From NCBI GenBank assembly GCA_965219305.1, contig OZ244725.1, forward strand, positions 2,170,001 through 2,234,000: a stretch of DNA of 64,000 nt. Direction: 5' to 3'. The first letter of the stretch is position 1, and each line of letters begins with the position of its first letter. The DNA comes from DATHTS01 sp965219305 (GTDB lineage Bacteria; Acidobacteriota; Blastocatellia; Pyrinomonadales; Pyrinomonadaceae). A program made the position numbers and the translations under genes. The notes beneath the pieces are model-generated. The model saw only the letters and a list, made by a program, of their open reading frames with translations. It was not told the DNA's origin and did not search any database. Of the stretch, positions 15,730-24,399 are shown piece by piece.

Positions 15730-17199
15730 ATGAAAATTGAAGAAATCAAAGAAGGCTTAACATTCGACGACGTTCTGTTAATTCCGGCTTATTCGGAAAT
15801 CATTCCTAATGAAACAGACACGAAAACGCGCTTTTCGCGCAACATAAAATTAAATATTCCTTTGTGTTCTTCGGCAATGGACACCGTAACCGAAGCCGGA
15901 CTCGCCATCGCGCTCGCCCAGCAAGGCGGAATCGGCGTGATTCACAAAAATCTTTCCATCGCGCATCAGACCGAAGAAGTTGACAAAGTAAAACGCAGCG
16001 AATCGGGAATGATCGTTGATCCCGTTACGGTCCGTGATAACGCGCTCGTGTCCGACGCTCTGACAATTATGGAGCGTTTCAAGATCAGCGGCGTTCCGGT
16101 TTTGGACGAAAAAGGCTTGCTCGTCGGAATCATTACAAACCGCGACCTGCGTTTTGAAACCCGAACCGACATTTCGGTTAAAGAAGTAATGACGCGCCAA
16201 CCGCTCGTAACAGTTCCGGTCGGCACGACGCTCGAACAAGCGAAAGGAAAACTGCAAAAACACAAGATCGAAAAACTCTTAGTTACCGACGACGACGGAC
16301 ATTTAAAAGGTCTGATTACCGTCAAAGATATTCAAAAAGCCATCAAATATCCGAATGCGGCAAAAGACGACCTCGGCAGACTTTTAGTTGCGGCGGCAAT
16401 CGGCGCGACCGGAGATTTTCTCGAACGCGCCGAATCTTTAATAAACGCGAGAGCCGACGCAATCGTTATTGACACGGCGCACGGACACAGCTCGCGCGTT
16501 ATCGAAGCCGTCAAAAAGATCAAAGCGAAATTTCCCGACACCGAAATCATCGCCGGCAACGTCGGCACGGGCGAAGGCGCAAAAGCATTGATCGACGCCG
16601 GAGTTGACGCGGTCAAGGTCGGAATTGGTCCTGGTTCGATATGCACAACTCGCGTCGTCACGGGCGCGGGCGTTCCGCAGATTACGGCGATTTCCGAATG
16701 TGTCGAAGCGGCGAAAGGTTCGGGCGTTCCCGTTATCGCCGACGGCGGCGTGAAATATTCCGGCGATGTCATCAAAGCAATTGTCGCGGGCGCGGATTCG
16801 GTGATGATCGGTTCGCTTTTCGCGGGAACGGAAGAAGCTCCGGGCGAAGTGATTTTATTTCAGGGCAGAAACTTTAAAACATATCGCGGAATGGGTTCGA
16901 TCGGCGCGATGAAACAAGGCTCAAGCGATCGTTACGCGCAGGAAGGCACGGTTTCCGATTCGAAATATGTTCCCGAAGGCATCGAAGGCAGAGTCGCTTA
17001 TAAAGGCACAATCGCCGAAATGGTTACGCAATTAGTCGGCGGTCTGCAAAGCGGAATGGGTTACACGGGCTGCCGGACGATCAGGGAATTGCAGGACAAC
17101 GCGAAATTTATCCGCATCACGAACGCCGGTCTGCGCGAATCGCACGTTCACGACGTGATTATCACGAAGGAAGCACCGAATTACCGCGTGGAATCTTAA
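15730..17199 (+). CDS. guaB: Inosine-5'-monophosphate dehydrogenase
   Basis: The 489-residue product matches the full family length. The barrel starts LTFDDVLLIPAYSEIIPNET. Two CBS domains are inserted at about residues 95-205 (VRDNALVSDALTIMERFKIS, VKEVMTRQPLVTVPVGTTLE). The active-site loop is GIGPGSICTTRVV with catalytic Cys305, and the IMP-binding IADGGVKYSGDVIKAI and the flap motif (GRVAYKG) are present. It oxidises IMP to XMP with NAD, the committed step of GTP synthesis. A hairpin-forming tandem repeat separates it from the dedA-like gene, so the two could share a transcript. guaA is not in the window. Confidence 0.97.
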   Translation: MKIEEIKEGLTFDDVLLIPAYSEIIPNETDTKTRFSRNIKLNIPLCSSAMDTVTEAGLAIALAQQGGIGVIHKNLSIAHQTEEVDKVKRSESGMIVDPVTVRDNALVSDALTIMERFKISGVPVLDEKGLLVGIITNRDLRFETRTDISVKEVMTRQPLVTVPVGTTLEQAKGKLQKHKIEKLLVTDDDGHLKGLITVKDIQKAIKYPNAAKDDLGRLLVAAAIGATGDFLERAESLINARADAIVIDTAHGHSSRVIEAVKKIKAKFPDTEIIAGNVGTGEGAKALIDAGVDAVKVGIGPGSICTTRVVTGAGVPQITAISECVEAAKGSGVPVIADGGVKYSGDVIKAIVAGADSVMIGSLFAGTEEAPGEVILFQGRNFKTYRGMGSIGAMKQGSSDRYAQEGTVSDSKYVPEGIEGRVAYKGTIAEMVTQLVGGLQSGMGYTGCRTIRELQDNAKFIRITNAGLRESHVHDVIITKEAPNYRVES

Positions 17200-17203
17200 A
17201 TCA

Positions 17204-17283
17204 TTGGAAAATGGAAAGTGGAAAATTAAGATAAAAAATTCCATTTTCCATTTTCTACTTTCCACTTTCCACTTTCCACTTTT
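17204..17283. repeat. GGAAAGTGGAAAATGG tandem repeat and its inverted copy between guaB and dedA
   Basis: The left half repeats GGAAA(A/G)TGG and the right half repeats its complement (CCATTTTCCATTTTC, then CTTTCCACTTTCCA). The two halves can fold into a long stem that ends just before the next ATG. The same unit type recurs at 34257-34342. Confidence 0.75.
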
Positions 17284-17892
17284 ATGACCGAATGGATCAT
17301 CAATCTCATCAACTCTACCGGATATTTCGGCGTATTTTTGCTTGTCATTCTTGACAATATTTTTCCGCCGATTCCGTCGGAATTCATTTTGCCGCTGTGC
17401 GGTTATCTCGCTTCGCAAAACAAATTCAGCTTGATATTTTTAATCGCCATCGAAACATTCGGTTCGGTTTTGAGCGTTGTTCCGTTTTATTACCTCGGCA
17501 TCAAATTCGGCGAAGAACGCCTCGAAACTTTCGCAGTTAAATACGGGAAATGGCTGACGATCTCGCCGAAGGACATCAAAAAATCTGACCGCTGGTTTAA
17601 GAAACACGATAAAGGCGCGGTTTTATTCTGCCGCTTGATTCCCGGTTTGCGCTCGGTAATTTCGATCACCGCCGGAGTCAATAAAATGAAGATTGTGCCG
17701 TTCGTAATTTTCACGGCAATCGGCGCAGGAATCTGGAACAGCATCTTGACCGTCAGCGGTTATCTACTCGGCAGAAATTACTCTGAAATCGAAAAATTTT
17801 TCGATCCCGTTCTGTATATTTTAACTCTGCACGGGACAAAAACAAAGTTAAAAAGATATTTGAAAATAGATAACGGATGTGTTTTGAGCTAA
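17284..17892 (+). pseudogene. DedA-family membrane protein, 3' end cut off by an IS4-family insertion
   Basis: The first 180 codons encode a DedA/SNARE-associated family protein: a YFGVFLLVILDNIFPPIPSE entrance, FYYLGIKFGEE, and the hallmark FCRLIPGLRSVISITAGV. These proteins flip or transport lipid intermediates in the inner membrane. At base 17824 the frame enters the insertion element and continues 22 foreign codons (TLHGTKTKLKRYLKIDNGCV) to a stop at 17890. The true end survives at 19011-19099. Removing the element and one target copy restores a 209-residue protein. The truncated form loses its last membrane helix; it may be partly active, so the gene is damaged but recently so. A second DedA gene lies at 45462. 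Confidence 0.9.
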
Positions 17893-19001
17893 ATTAGCCC
17901 TCAGCATATGAAAAAAACACATCCGAATGCTTTGCAGCATTACGAGCAAATTTACCATTAGATAAGCGTCGCGTCGAGTTGGCGGCGGCTTTGCTGATCG
18001 CCATTATTCAACAGAACACTACAAATTTGGCAAGATTAGCCAATGTTTTAGACTTATCGGCTAAGAAGGATTCAAAATATCGGCGGTTAAAACGCTTTTT
18101 TCAGTTGGCTGAGATTGATTTCGACATTTTTGCCGAGTTGATTATTGCGATCATCAAACCGAAAGGTAAGTATGTTTTGGCGTTGGATCGCACCGAGTGG
18201 AAATACGGCTTGATATGGGTCAACATTTTGACGTTATCAATCGTGGTTGGAAACACTTCGATACCGTTATTTTGGATAACGCTCTCGCGCAAAGGCAACT
18301 CCGTATTAGCGGAAAAGAAACAGATAATCGGGCGTTATATCAAAGTATTCGGCATCAAAAACATCGAATACTTGAGTGGTGACCGTGAGTTTGACGGATA
18401 TGAATTGGTCAAATATCTGGACAAGGAAAAAGTCCCGTTTCGTCTGCGGATAAAAGCTTCGATGACGATTACCAACAAAAGCGGGAAGCCGATGAGATGC
18501 GGGAAATTGTTACGAACATTGAAGATCGGCGAGAGTTACCGTTTGCGACGGGCGAGGAGATACGCCGGAGTCAAGGTATCGGTCGAGGTGAAAAGAGGAA
18601 AAGACTCTCAGGAAAGTGTGATTGTCATTTCGTCTGAAGCGAGTGAGAAAATCCTGTCGGAATACAAGCGGAGATGGGCGATAGAAACATTGTTTCAGAA
18701 CTTAAAGAGTCGCGGATTCGAGATCGAAAAAACGCATCTGACGAAAGTGGAGAAGATAGATAAGTTATTCGGAGTATTGGCGTTAGCAGTGGCGTGGGCG
18801 ATCAAAACAGGGGAAGCGGAAAACGCCGTCAACTCGATTGAAATAAAAAAGAACGGGAGAGCGCAAACAAGTCTTTTCAGATTAGGATGTGAAATAATCC
18901 AAGAGGTGTTATTTGAACTAAAGAGATATTCGAGAGTAAATATCTTTGCAATTCTAAGATGCTGACAACAGCTAACTTATGTCGTTTTGTCCCGTACAGA
19001 G
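17825..19001 (+). mobile_element. IS4-family insertion sequence, complete, 1177 bp
   Basis: The ends are inverted repeats: CTCTGCACGGGACAAAA at the left and the complement of CTCTGTACGGGACAAAA at the right, with one mismatch in 17. The nine-base ATATTTTAA occurs on both sides (17816-17824 and 19002-19010) as a target-site duplication. One transposase gene fills the interior. The identical target copies and readable host gene show that the insertion is recent. Confidence 0.95.
17979..18965 (+). CDS. IS4-family DDE transposase
   Basis: Counting from the TTG at 17979, the catalytic residues are intact: Asp70 in LALDRTEWKYG, Asp135 in LSGDREFDGYE and Glu236 in the YREK signature (Tyr229, Arg232, Glu236, Lys243 in EYKRRWAIETLFQNLKSRGF). 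The conserved N-terminal ANLPLDKRRVELAAALLIAI begins upstream of this TTG but in the same frame, which has no start codon before a stop at 17895. An ATG at 17908 lies in the neighbouring frame, followed by a run of seven A. A one-base slip or one extra A there joins the frames and gives MKKNTSECFAALRANLPLDK. So the true start may need slippage, or the gene has lost one base. Confidence 0.9.
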   Translation: MAAALLIAIIQQNTTNLARLANVLDLSAKKDSKYRRLKRFFQLAEIDFDIFAELIIAIIKPKGKYVLALDRTEWKYGLIWVNILTLSIVVGNTSIPLFWITLSRKGNSVLAEKKQIIGRYIKVFGIKNIEYLSGDREFDGYELVKYLDKEKVPFRLRIKASMTITNKSGKPMRCGKLLRTLKIGESYRLRRARRYAGVKVSVEVKRGKDSQESVIVISSEASEKILSEYKRRWAIETLFQNLKSRGFEIEKTHLTKVEKIDKLFGVLALAVAWAIKTGEAENAVNSIEIKKNGRAQTSLFRLGCEIIQEVLFELKRYSRVNIFAILRC

Positions 19002-19010
19002 ATATTTTAA

Positions 19011-19099
19011 TGGGAATTATTGTAATTCTTTACATTTACCGTTTATTGCGTCCCGCCAAAGATACAAATGAAGATAATCGGAATCTGCATCAAAATTAG
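19011..19099 (+). pseudogene. Detached 3' end of the interrupted dedA-like gene
   Basis: Read in the frame set by the left fragment, this stretch gives GIIVILYIYRLLRPAKDT and a short polar tail to a TAG at 19097. It supplies the missing end of the last membrane helix and cytoplasmic tail of the gene starting at 17284. Confidence 0.88.
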
Positions 19100-19275
19100 T
19101 TTTATCACAACAGCAACAATTGAGGATTTTTTTATAAAACTATGGCAAATAAAATTCCGTGTTAAATTTTACGCTGAAAGACTTGCTCATTTAATCTTTC
19201 ATAACTAATCAGACGATTTTAGCGTATAATCATTTCTGATTTTGATTTACAAATTCTCTAAACACACAAAACCTA

Positions 19276-19419
19276 ATGAAAAAATTTCTTTTATTCACGT
19301 TTCTGATTCTCGTTTCAAACATTTTCACATTTGCCTCCGAACCTGCGGTTTGGACGATAAACACGCGCGACGAAGTTTTAAAGGGCGACGCGAAAGGCGT
19401 TTCGATTGATATGGAATAA
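19276..19419 (+). pseudogene. 5' fragment duplicate of the exported propeller gene at 21147
   Basis: It encodes MKKFLLFTFLILVSNIFTFA and continues SEPAVWTINTRDEVLKGDAK before ending at a stop at 19417. The DNA from about 19223 to 19410, including the upstream ACAAATTC region and a GTATAAT box, is nearly identical to 21101-21280. The copy stops abruptly at codon 45 of the match. It is a truncated copy of the gene at 21147, and may still make a 47-residue exported peptide. A gene-free 250 bases follows. Confidence 0.85.
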
Positions 19420-19605
19420 CAAATTCGACGTATGGAATCAGGAGTTCGATGTGTAAAATAGAACTGTTCAAAGCAGGGAATACTTCCACGAAACCCGACA
19501 CTCCCTGAATAAAAAACACCGTCAAGGCGTGTATTTAATCGTGTTAAAATCTTTTTTATAAAATTTAAGTGGAAATTTCAAGTGTTTGTGAGATTTTTTT
19601 ACTTT

Positions 19606-19648
19606 GAAAAAGAGACGAAAACGAATAGGAAATTTTCGCCTCTTTTTC
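19606..19648 (-). terminator. Terminator of the exported protein gene at 19668
   Basis: GAAAAAGAG-A-CGAAAA pairs with TTTTCG-C-CTCTTTTTC with a single internal mismatch, about 20 bases after the stop codon on the minus strand. A T-rich tail follows on that strand. Confidence 0.75.
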
Positions 19649-19667
19649 TTTATATAATTCGAGAATA

Positions 19668-20819
19668 TTAATTTGCGGCGATGAAATTTATATCACTGCG
19701 TTCGTCCAAGATAACTTGAACCTGTGATGCCTGTTTAAATTGATAGCGTTTGTGGCTCACGCTGAAGATATATGTTTCGCCGACTAAAACGTCTTTGAAC
19801 TGATAGAAACCGAACGAAGAAACTTTTGCTGTTTGAACAACACCGTTTGAATCGGTCATTGTAACAACGGCGTTTTGCACACCGCTTTCGTTCGCCGTCA
19901 TAACCCGTCCGCCGACGGAAACTCCGGCTGCCGTCGGCGTGACAAGAGCGATGGTGCATCCGGCGGCGGGAGCATCAACGTAAAGATTGTAACTTCCGGT
20001 AGTTGTATTACCGAATCCGGCGACAACGACTGTAAAGAATCCGTTGCCGACTTGCCTCCGCAGCCCGGACAAACCTCCCGCGTTCGACGGTGATGTGCAG
20101 GGCGCGACGCAGCTTGCGCCGTTTACCTGATTACAGGTCGCCCCGCCCGGATTATTAGGCGTGCCGGACGTTGTTCCGAGATCATCACTGCCGGCGCGGA
20201 CATTAGTGCAGGCAAACGCCGGATCAAACGGGGTCGGCAAACCGCCGTTCGCCATTAAAGGATCGCCCGCCGGAACATTTCTGTACAGACTGATAAGGGT
20301 GTCAACATTACCGGAATGCTGACAGCCCGCCGGACCGCAGTTCGTTATCAATACTTCAGTCGGAAACGCCGCACAGCCCGTTAGATTGAACCTATAAACG
20401 TCATACTTAACCGCCGTCCCCGTACTACTCAAAGAGCAGTTACCCGCAGTTCCGTTTCCGATTCCGGTTCCGGTGCTGCTTGCAAGAGGGCGGTTATAAC
20501 TCGGGTCGGCAGCCGCTAATGAATTAGAGTTGCAAAGGCTTGCCGCCGGTGATAAAAGAGCAGGCAATCCCGCATTCACCAAACGGGATTTTGAATTACA
20601 TAAACTGAATAAGTTTGTCGAATTCCGCAAATGCCCGATTTGATTTATTGAACCGTCCGTACGGGCGTTCCCGGAATTAACGATCTGAATCTGCCGTTCT
20701 GTTTGATTCGGCTCTGCCGATTCACCCTTTTGAATCGGAAAAAATAACACGCAAAAAAGCGCAATGACAGGTAAGAAAATCCCTGCGTAACGAATGACGT
20801 TTAGTTTATTATTTAACAT
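19668..20819 (-). CDS. Secreted protein with carboxypeptidase-regulatory-like C-terminal domain
   Basis: The 383-residue product has a signal peptide (IRYAGIFLPVIALFCVLFF, about residues 9-27, followed by a GESAEPN cleavage region). The middle part (about 95-290) is rich in Cys, Gly and Asn with evenly spread cysteines (TGCAAFPTEVLITNCGPAGC, FACTNVRAGSDD, ASCVAPCTSPSN), probably disulfide-bonded beta structure. It resembles pre-peptidase-like modules of secreted proteins. The last 85 residues (VSVGGRVMTANESGVQNAVV, SSFGFYQFKDVLVGETYIF) are the same sandwich type as at the end of the protein at 6784. The gene lies between the truncated and the full copies of the propeller gene, reading the opposite way. 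Function unknown. Confidence 0.82.
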   Translation of the reverse strand: MLNNKLNVIRYAGIFLPVIALFCVLFFPIQKGESAEPNQTERQIQIVNSGNARTDGSINQIGHLRNSTNLFSLCNSKSRLVNAGLPALLSPAASLCNSNSLAAADPSYNRPLASSTGTGIGNGTAGNCSLSSTGTAVKYDVYRFNLTGCAAFPTEVLITNCGPAGCQHSGNVDTLISLYRNVPAGDPLMANGGLPTPFDPAFACTNVRAGSDDLGTTSGTPNNPGGATCNQVNGASCVAPCTSPSNAGGLSGLRRQVGNGFFTVVVAGFGNTTTGSYNLYVDAPAAGCTIALVTPTAAGVSVGGRVMTANESGVQNAVVTMTDSNGVVQTAKVSSFGFYQFKDVLVGETYIFSVSHKRYQFKQASQVQVILDERSDINFIAAN

Positions 20820-21146
20820 CTAATCTGTCTCCCCTTGTTTAAAATGATTAATGATTGTTGAAATTCAGCAACTTGTCAAAACAGATAAGTCCTGTGTTTA
20901 CAAAAAATTGTTGTTGTCTTCTACCTGTTAATTTATAGTTTAGAAAACTTTGTAAGTCAAGGTAAAATTAACCTCAAATTAATCTCCGACCGGGATTTTT
21001 AAGTTGCTGTTCGGCACACGAATTTTTTACTTCCCTCGTTGGTTGGAAAATAGAAATTTAGAATGTAGTTTGTTTTTTGATAACCCGTTATTTATTTTTA
21101 ACGTATAATGGATTTTGATTTACAAATTCCCGGAACACACAACTTA
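20820..21146. other. Intergenic region between divergent genes
   Basis: This region should hold promoters for both divergent genes. The only clear box is TATAAT at 21104-21109, which is conserved in the duplicate fragment upstream of 19276. I see no gene or strong repeat here. Confidence 0.45.
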
Positions 21147-23309
21147 ATGAAAAATCTTCTTTTATTCACGTTTCTGATTCTCGTTTCAAACATTTTTACA
21201 TTTGCTTCCGAACCTGCGGTTTGGACGATAAACACGCGCGACGAAGTTTTAAAGGGCGACGCGAAAGGCGTTTCGATTGATGCGGACGGAACGATCCGGC
21301 TTGCGCCGAAATTGTCGGAGCTTTATAACACTTCGCAGTCTTACGTCTGGTCGAGCGCGGTTGATAATTCGGGAAACGTCTATCTCGGAACGGGCAGCGA
21401 CGGGAAGATATTCAAAGTTGACGCGAGCGGCAAAGGCGCGCTTTTTGCCGACACGAACGAACTGAATGTTTCGGCAATTGCCGTCAGGAATAACGGTGAA
21501 ATCTACGCCGGAACTTCGCCGGACGGGAAAGTTTATAAAATAAATCAGAGCGGACAGTTGAGCGTTTTCTTTGAACCGAAGGAAAAATATATCTGGTCAT
21601 TAGCGGTTTTTAATGATGGAAGTCTGGCAGTCGGCACGGGCGAGAACGGAAGAATTTACCGCGTTAAAAATGTTAATGCAACGCCGGAAAGTTCCCTGTT
21701 TTTCGATACGAGCGACACACATATTATTTCTCTTGCGGCTGACAGATCGGGAAATCTTTACGCGGGAACTGACGGCAACGGACTCGTTTTGAGATTCGAC
21801 GGCAACGGAAAGCCGTTCGCGCTGCTCGATTCGCCGCTGCGCGAAATTCACAGTTTGAAGATTGCGGACGACGGTTCGGTTTACGCATTGGCGTTAAGCG
21901 ATGCGGTTGCAAATTCGGCGGCGACGACCACGCCGACTCCGACTCCGACACCGGCGACGGCGAAAAGCATCGTCAAAAAAACGGTCGCGCCGCCCGTTCC
22001 GCAGAAAAGCCGTTACGATCTGACGGGCGCGAAATCCGTCGTCTATCGAATCCTGCCCGACGGCGGAAACGATGTCGTCTGGAATTCGCCGAATGTCAAC
22101 GCCTTTTCGATCCTGCCGAACGCGAACGGCGGCGTTTACATCGGCACTTCCGACAAAGGCAGAATCTACTCAGTTACAAACGACGGGCGCGAAACGCTTC
22201 TTCTGCAAACCGATCAGGAACAAATCTCGACGTTGTTCAAAGGCAAAACGGACGAAGTTTTAGCGACATCGAGCAATCAGGGGAAATTTTTCAACTTCGG
22301 CGGAACGGAAAGTCAAGGAGTTTATGAGTCAACAGTTTTAGACGCGAACACGACAGCCGATTGGGGAAGAATCTGGTGGCGTTCAACCGGTATGGTTGGA
22401 GTCCAAACTAGAAGCGGAAATACTGAGCAACCGGACGAAACGTGGAGTGAGTGGAGTAAAGGTGCAATAGATGGAAAAGGTCTGACGGTTGAAAGCCCGA
22501 AAGCACGTTTTTTGCAATGGCGGGCAATTTTATATGACGTAAGTCCAGCAGATGGCGCAAGAGCCTCGGTCAACGAAGTCAACGTTTCATACTTGCCGCG
22601 CAACATCGCGCCGGAAATTCTCTCGATCGAAATTATGCCGACCAACGTCGCGCTTTTGCCGAATCCGCCGTTTCAGATTGATCCGAACATCGCCACGTCC
22701 GGTTTAGACCCGCAGATTTTCGGCATCGTCATTCCGCCCGCCGTCCCGCGAAAAGTCTATCAGCGCGGCGCGACCGCCCTGCAGTGGCGAGCCGAAGACC
22801 GCAATAATGACACGCTGACCTACGACGTTTTCTACCGCGAACTCGGCGAAACGCGCTTTAAACTCCTGCGCGAAAATATGCCGGAAACATTTCTAACTGT
22901 TGACGGTTTAGCGTTGACCGACGGCAAATACATTTTCAAAATAATCGCCAGCGACGCGACATCAAATCCCGCAAACCAAGCATTAACAGGCGAAAAAATA
23001 AGCGAACCGGTAGAAATAGACAACACCGCCCCAACCGTCACCGCAATCGGAACGCCAACCACAACAAACGGCAAAACACGCATCACCTTTGAAGCCGCGG
23101 ACACCGCAAGCTTCATCAGCAAAGCCGAATACAGCATCAACGGCGGCGACTGGCAAAACGTCTATTCCGACGACGGAATCTCCGACAGCCCGCGCGAAAG
23201 ATACACGGTCGAAATCGCGCCGAAAGAAGCCGGAGAATATACGGTTAGTCTGAGAGTTTTCGACGCGAACGGAAACGCTTCGAGTGCGCGGGTTGTGGTG
23301 AAAAAGTAA
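21147..23309 (+). CDS. Exported beta-propeller protein with C-terminal Ig-like domains
   Basis: I start at 21147, where the signal peptide begins MKNLLLFTFLILVSNIFTFA; an upstream in-frame ATG would add 13 residues in front. The 720-residue product has about seven blades of the form NSGNVYLGTGSDGKIFKVD, NNGEIYAGTSPDGKVYKI and NGGVYIGTSDKGRIYSV over residues 50-390, with a Thr/Pro linker (TTTPTPTPTPATAKS) near 260-275. Later comes a sandwich region (TADWGRIWWRSTGMVGVQTR) and two Ig/fibronectin-like domains, ending in VSLRVFDANGNASSARVVVK. Such proteins occur widely in Acidobacteriota; function unknown. A 5' fragment of it lies at 19276 and a 3' fragment at 23849. Confidence 0.85.
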   Translation: MKNLLLFTFLILVSNIFTFASEPAVWTINTRDEVLKGDAKGVSIDADGTIRLAPKLSELYNTSQSYVWSSAVDNSGNVYLGTGSDGKIFKVDASGKGALFADTNELNVSAIAVRNNGEIYAGTSPDGKVYKINQSGQLSVFFEPKEKYIWSLAVFNDGSLAVGTGENGRIYRVKNVNATPESSLFFDTSDTHIISLAADRSGNLYAGTDGNGLVLRFDGNGKPFALLDSPLREIHSLKIADDGSVYALALSDAVANSAATTTPTPTPTPATAKSIVKKTVAPPVPQKSRYDLTGAKSVVYRILPDGGNDVVWNSPNVNAFSILPNANGGVYIGTSDKGRIYSVTNDGRETLLLQTDQEQISTLFKGKTDEVLATSSNQGKFFNFGGTESQGVYESTVLDANTTADWGRIWWRSTGMVGVQTRSGNTEQPDETWSEWSKGAIDGKGLTVESPKARFLQWRAILYDVSPADGARASVNEVNVSYLPRNIAPEILSIEIMPTNVALLPNPPFQIDPNIATSGLDPQIFGIVIPPAVPRKVYQRGATALQWRAEDRNNDTLTYDVFYRELGETRFKLLRENMPETFLTVDGLALTDGKYIFKIIASDATSNPANQALTGEKISEPVEIDNTAPTVTAIGTPTTTNGKTRITFEAADTASFISKAEYSINGGDWQNVYSDDGISDSPRERYTVEIAPKEAGEYTVSLRVFDANGNASSARVVVKK

Positions 23310-23384
23310 TCTGCTAACAGTCAAAGCATCTTTCAACATTCGCCGTTATATGTGATAATTTATTTACTAATCGAGGTAAAACAA

Positions 23385-23846
23385 ATGCTAGCAGAAGTCG
23401 AAGAAATCATTATTGAAGAAGAGGAAGAAAAAGAAATGCCGTCGTTTAACCACAGCGTTATTTGTAATCGTATCTTAAGACAACTTTTTACAAACAATAA
23501 GATCGAAGCCTTGCCTGAATTGACCTTAAATATTGACAAAGGCATCACGCCCGACATCTGCATTTATCCGAAAGACGAAATTGCTCCCGATTTTCTAAAT
23601 GATTATGCGAAATATCCCGAAATGCCCCTCGTGGCGATTGAAGTTATCTCGGCAAGCCAAAACATTCAGGACTTGATTGAAAAATCCAGAATGCTGGTCG
23701 AAAACAACGTCAAAGCCGTGTGGACAATCGAACCTTACACCAACACCATCTTTGTTACCACCAAAGACGGAATCAAAAAATTTCAAAATCAAGAAATAGA
23801 AAGCGAAGGTATTAAAGTTGATTTCAACAAAATTTTTAACAATTAA
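23385..23846 (+). CDS. Uma2-family (DUF820) putative restriction-like endonuclease
   Basis: The start at 23385 has a GAGGT box eight bases upstream. The 153-residue product has the Uma2 pattern: a PSFNHSVICNRILRQL helix, then PELTLNIDKGITPDICIYP and PLVAIEVISASQNIQDLIEK, the PD-(D/E)xK-like core with Asp, Glu and a following helix, and KAVWTIEPYTNTIFV. The N-terminus is unusually acidic (VEEIIIEEEEEKEMP). Uma2 proteins are expanded in cyanobacteria and some other phyla and are often tied to mobile DNA, but their role is unclear. It sits exactly between the intact propeller gene and a 3' remnant of the same gene, so it arrived with or after the duplication. Confidence 0.8.
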   Translation: MLAEVEEIIIEEEEEKEMPSFNHSVICNRILRQLFTNNKIEALPELTLNIDKGITPDICIYPKDEIAPDFLNDYAKYPEMPLVAIEVISASQNIQDLIEKSRMLVENNVKAVWTIEPYTNTIFVTTKDGIKKFQNQEIESEGIKVDFNKIFNN

Positions 23847-23848
23847 TA

Positions 23849-23993
23849 TCCCGACGATAGAATCTCCGACAGCCCGCGCGAAAGATACACAGTATACATC
23901 TCCCCGGAAGAAGTCGGAGAATACACAGTAACTTTGAGAGTTTTCGATGCTAATGGAAATGCTTCGAGTGCGAGAGTTGTGGTCAAAAGATAA
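23849..23993 (+). pseudogene. 3' fragment duplicate of the exported propeller gene
   Basis: From 23853 the frame reads DDRISDSPRERYTVYISPEE and ends VFDANGNASSARVVVKR before a TAA at 23991. It matches the last 47 codons of the gene ending at 23309, with clearly more substitutions than the 5' copy at 19276. It starts two bases after the stop of the Uma2 gene and has no start codon of its own. Confidence 0.85.
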
Positions 23994-24005
23994 AATTAAA
24001 AATGG

Positions 24006-24395
24006 TTAATACACACACCAATTACTGAAACTGCCGTAACAAAATGGAGTTTGCAAAATCCCTTTGAATGGAACTTTTCTGCCGTCAATTTCCAGAGGTT
24101 TGAATTTCCATTCTGTAATAGTTTTTGTTAAATAATCTGTAATTTGTTCCTCAGAAAATCCGCTGATGACATTTACTTTTTCAGCTTTTCCCTTTTCGTC
24201 AACAGATATGTGAACTGTAATTGAGCCGCGAGCGTGAAACTCTTTGATTTCTTGCGGAACATCAGGAAAATCTTGTTTGATAATTCTCTCTTTAAATAAT
24301 TTAGTTGGAAGAAACACTCTTTCTTTTGCTTCCGTTTGTGAAAAGACAGAAAAGGAGAAAATGAGGACAAAAAATAATGCGGCAGTATTTCTCAT
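24006..24395 (-). CDS. Exported TonB C-terminal domain protein
   Basis: The 129-residue product has a signal peptide (NTAALFFVLIFSFSVFSQ). A TonB C-terminal-like fold follows: GSITVHISVDEKGKAEKVNV, SGFSEEQITDYLTKTITEWK and FKPLEIDGRKVPFKGIL. Small exported TonB-C proteins are common in Acidobacteriota and Bacteroidota and lack the membrane helix and Pro-rich spacer of a true TonB, so energy transduction is not implied. It is the last gene of a tight four-gene minus-strand cluster, four bases after the previous stop. Confidence 0.82.
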   Translation of the reverse strand: MRNTAALFFVLIFSFSVFSQTEAKERVFLPTKLFKERIIKQDFPDVPQEIKEFHARGSITVHISVDEKGKAEKVNVISGFSEEQITDYLTKTITEWKFKPLEIDGRKVPFKGILQTPFCYGSFSNWCVY

Positions 24396-24399
24396 AATT

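Noticed and set aside
19420..19605. Possible IS remnant after the 5' propeller fragment
   Set aside because: The stretch has a few short repeats (GGAAT, TTCGA) but no inverted ends or transposase pieces that I can support.
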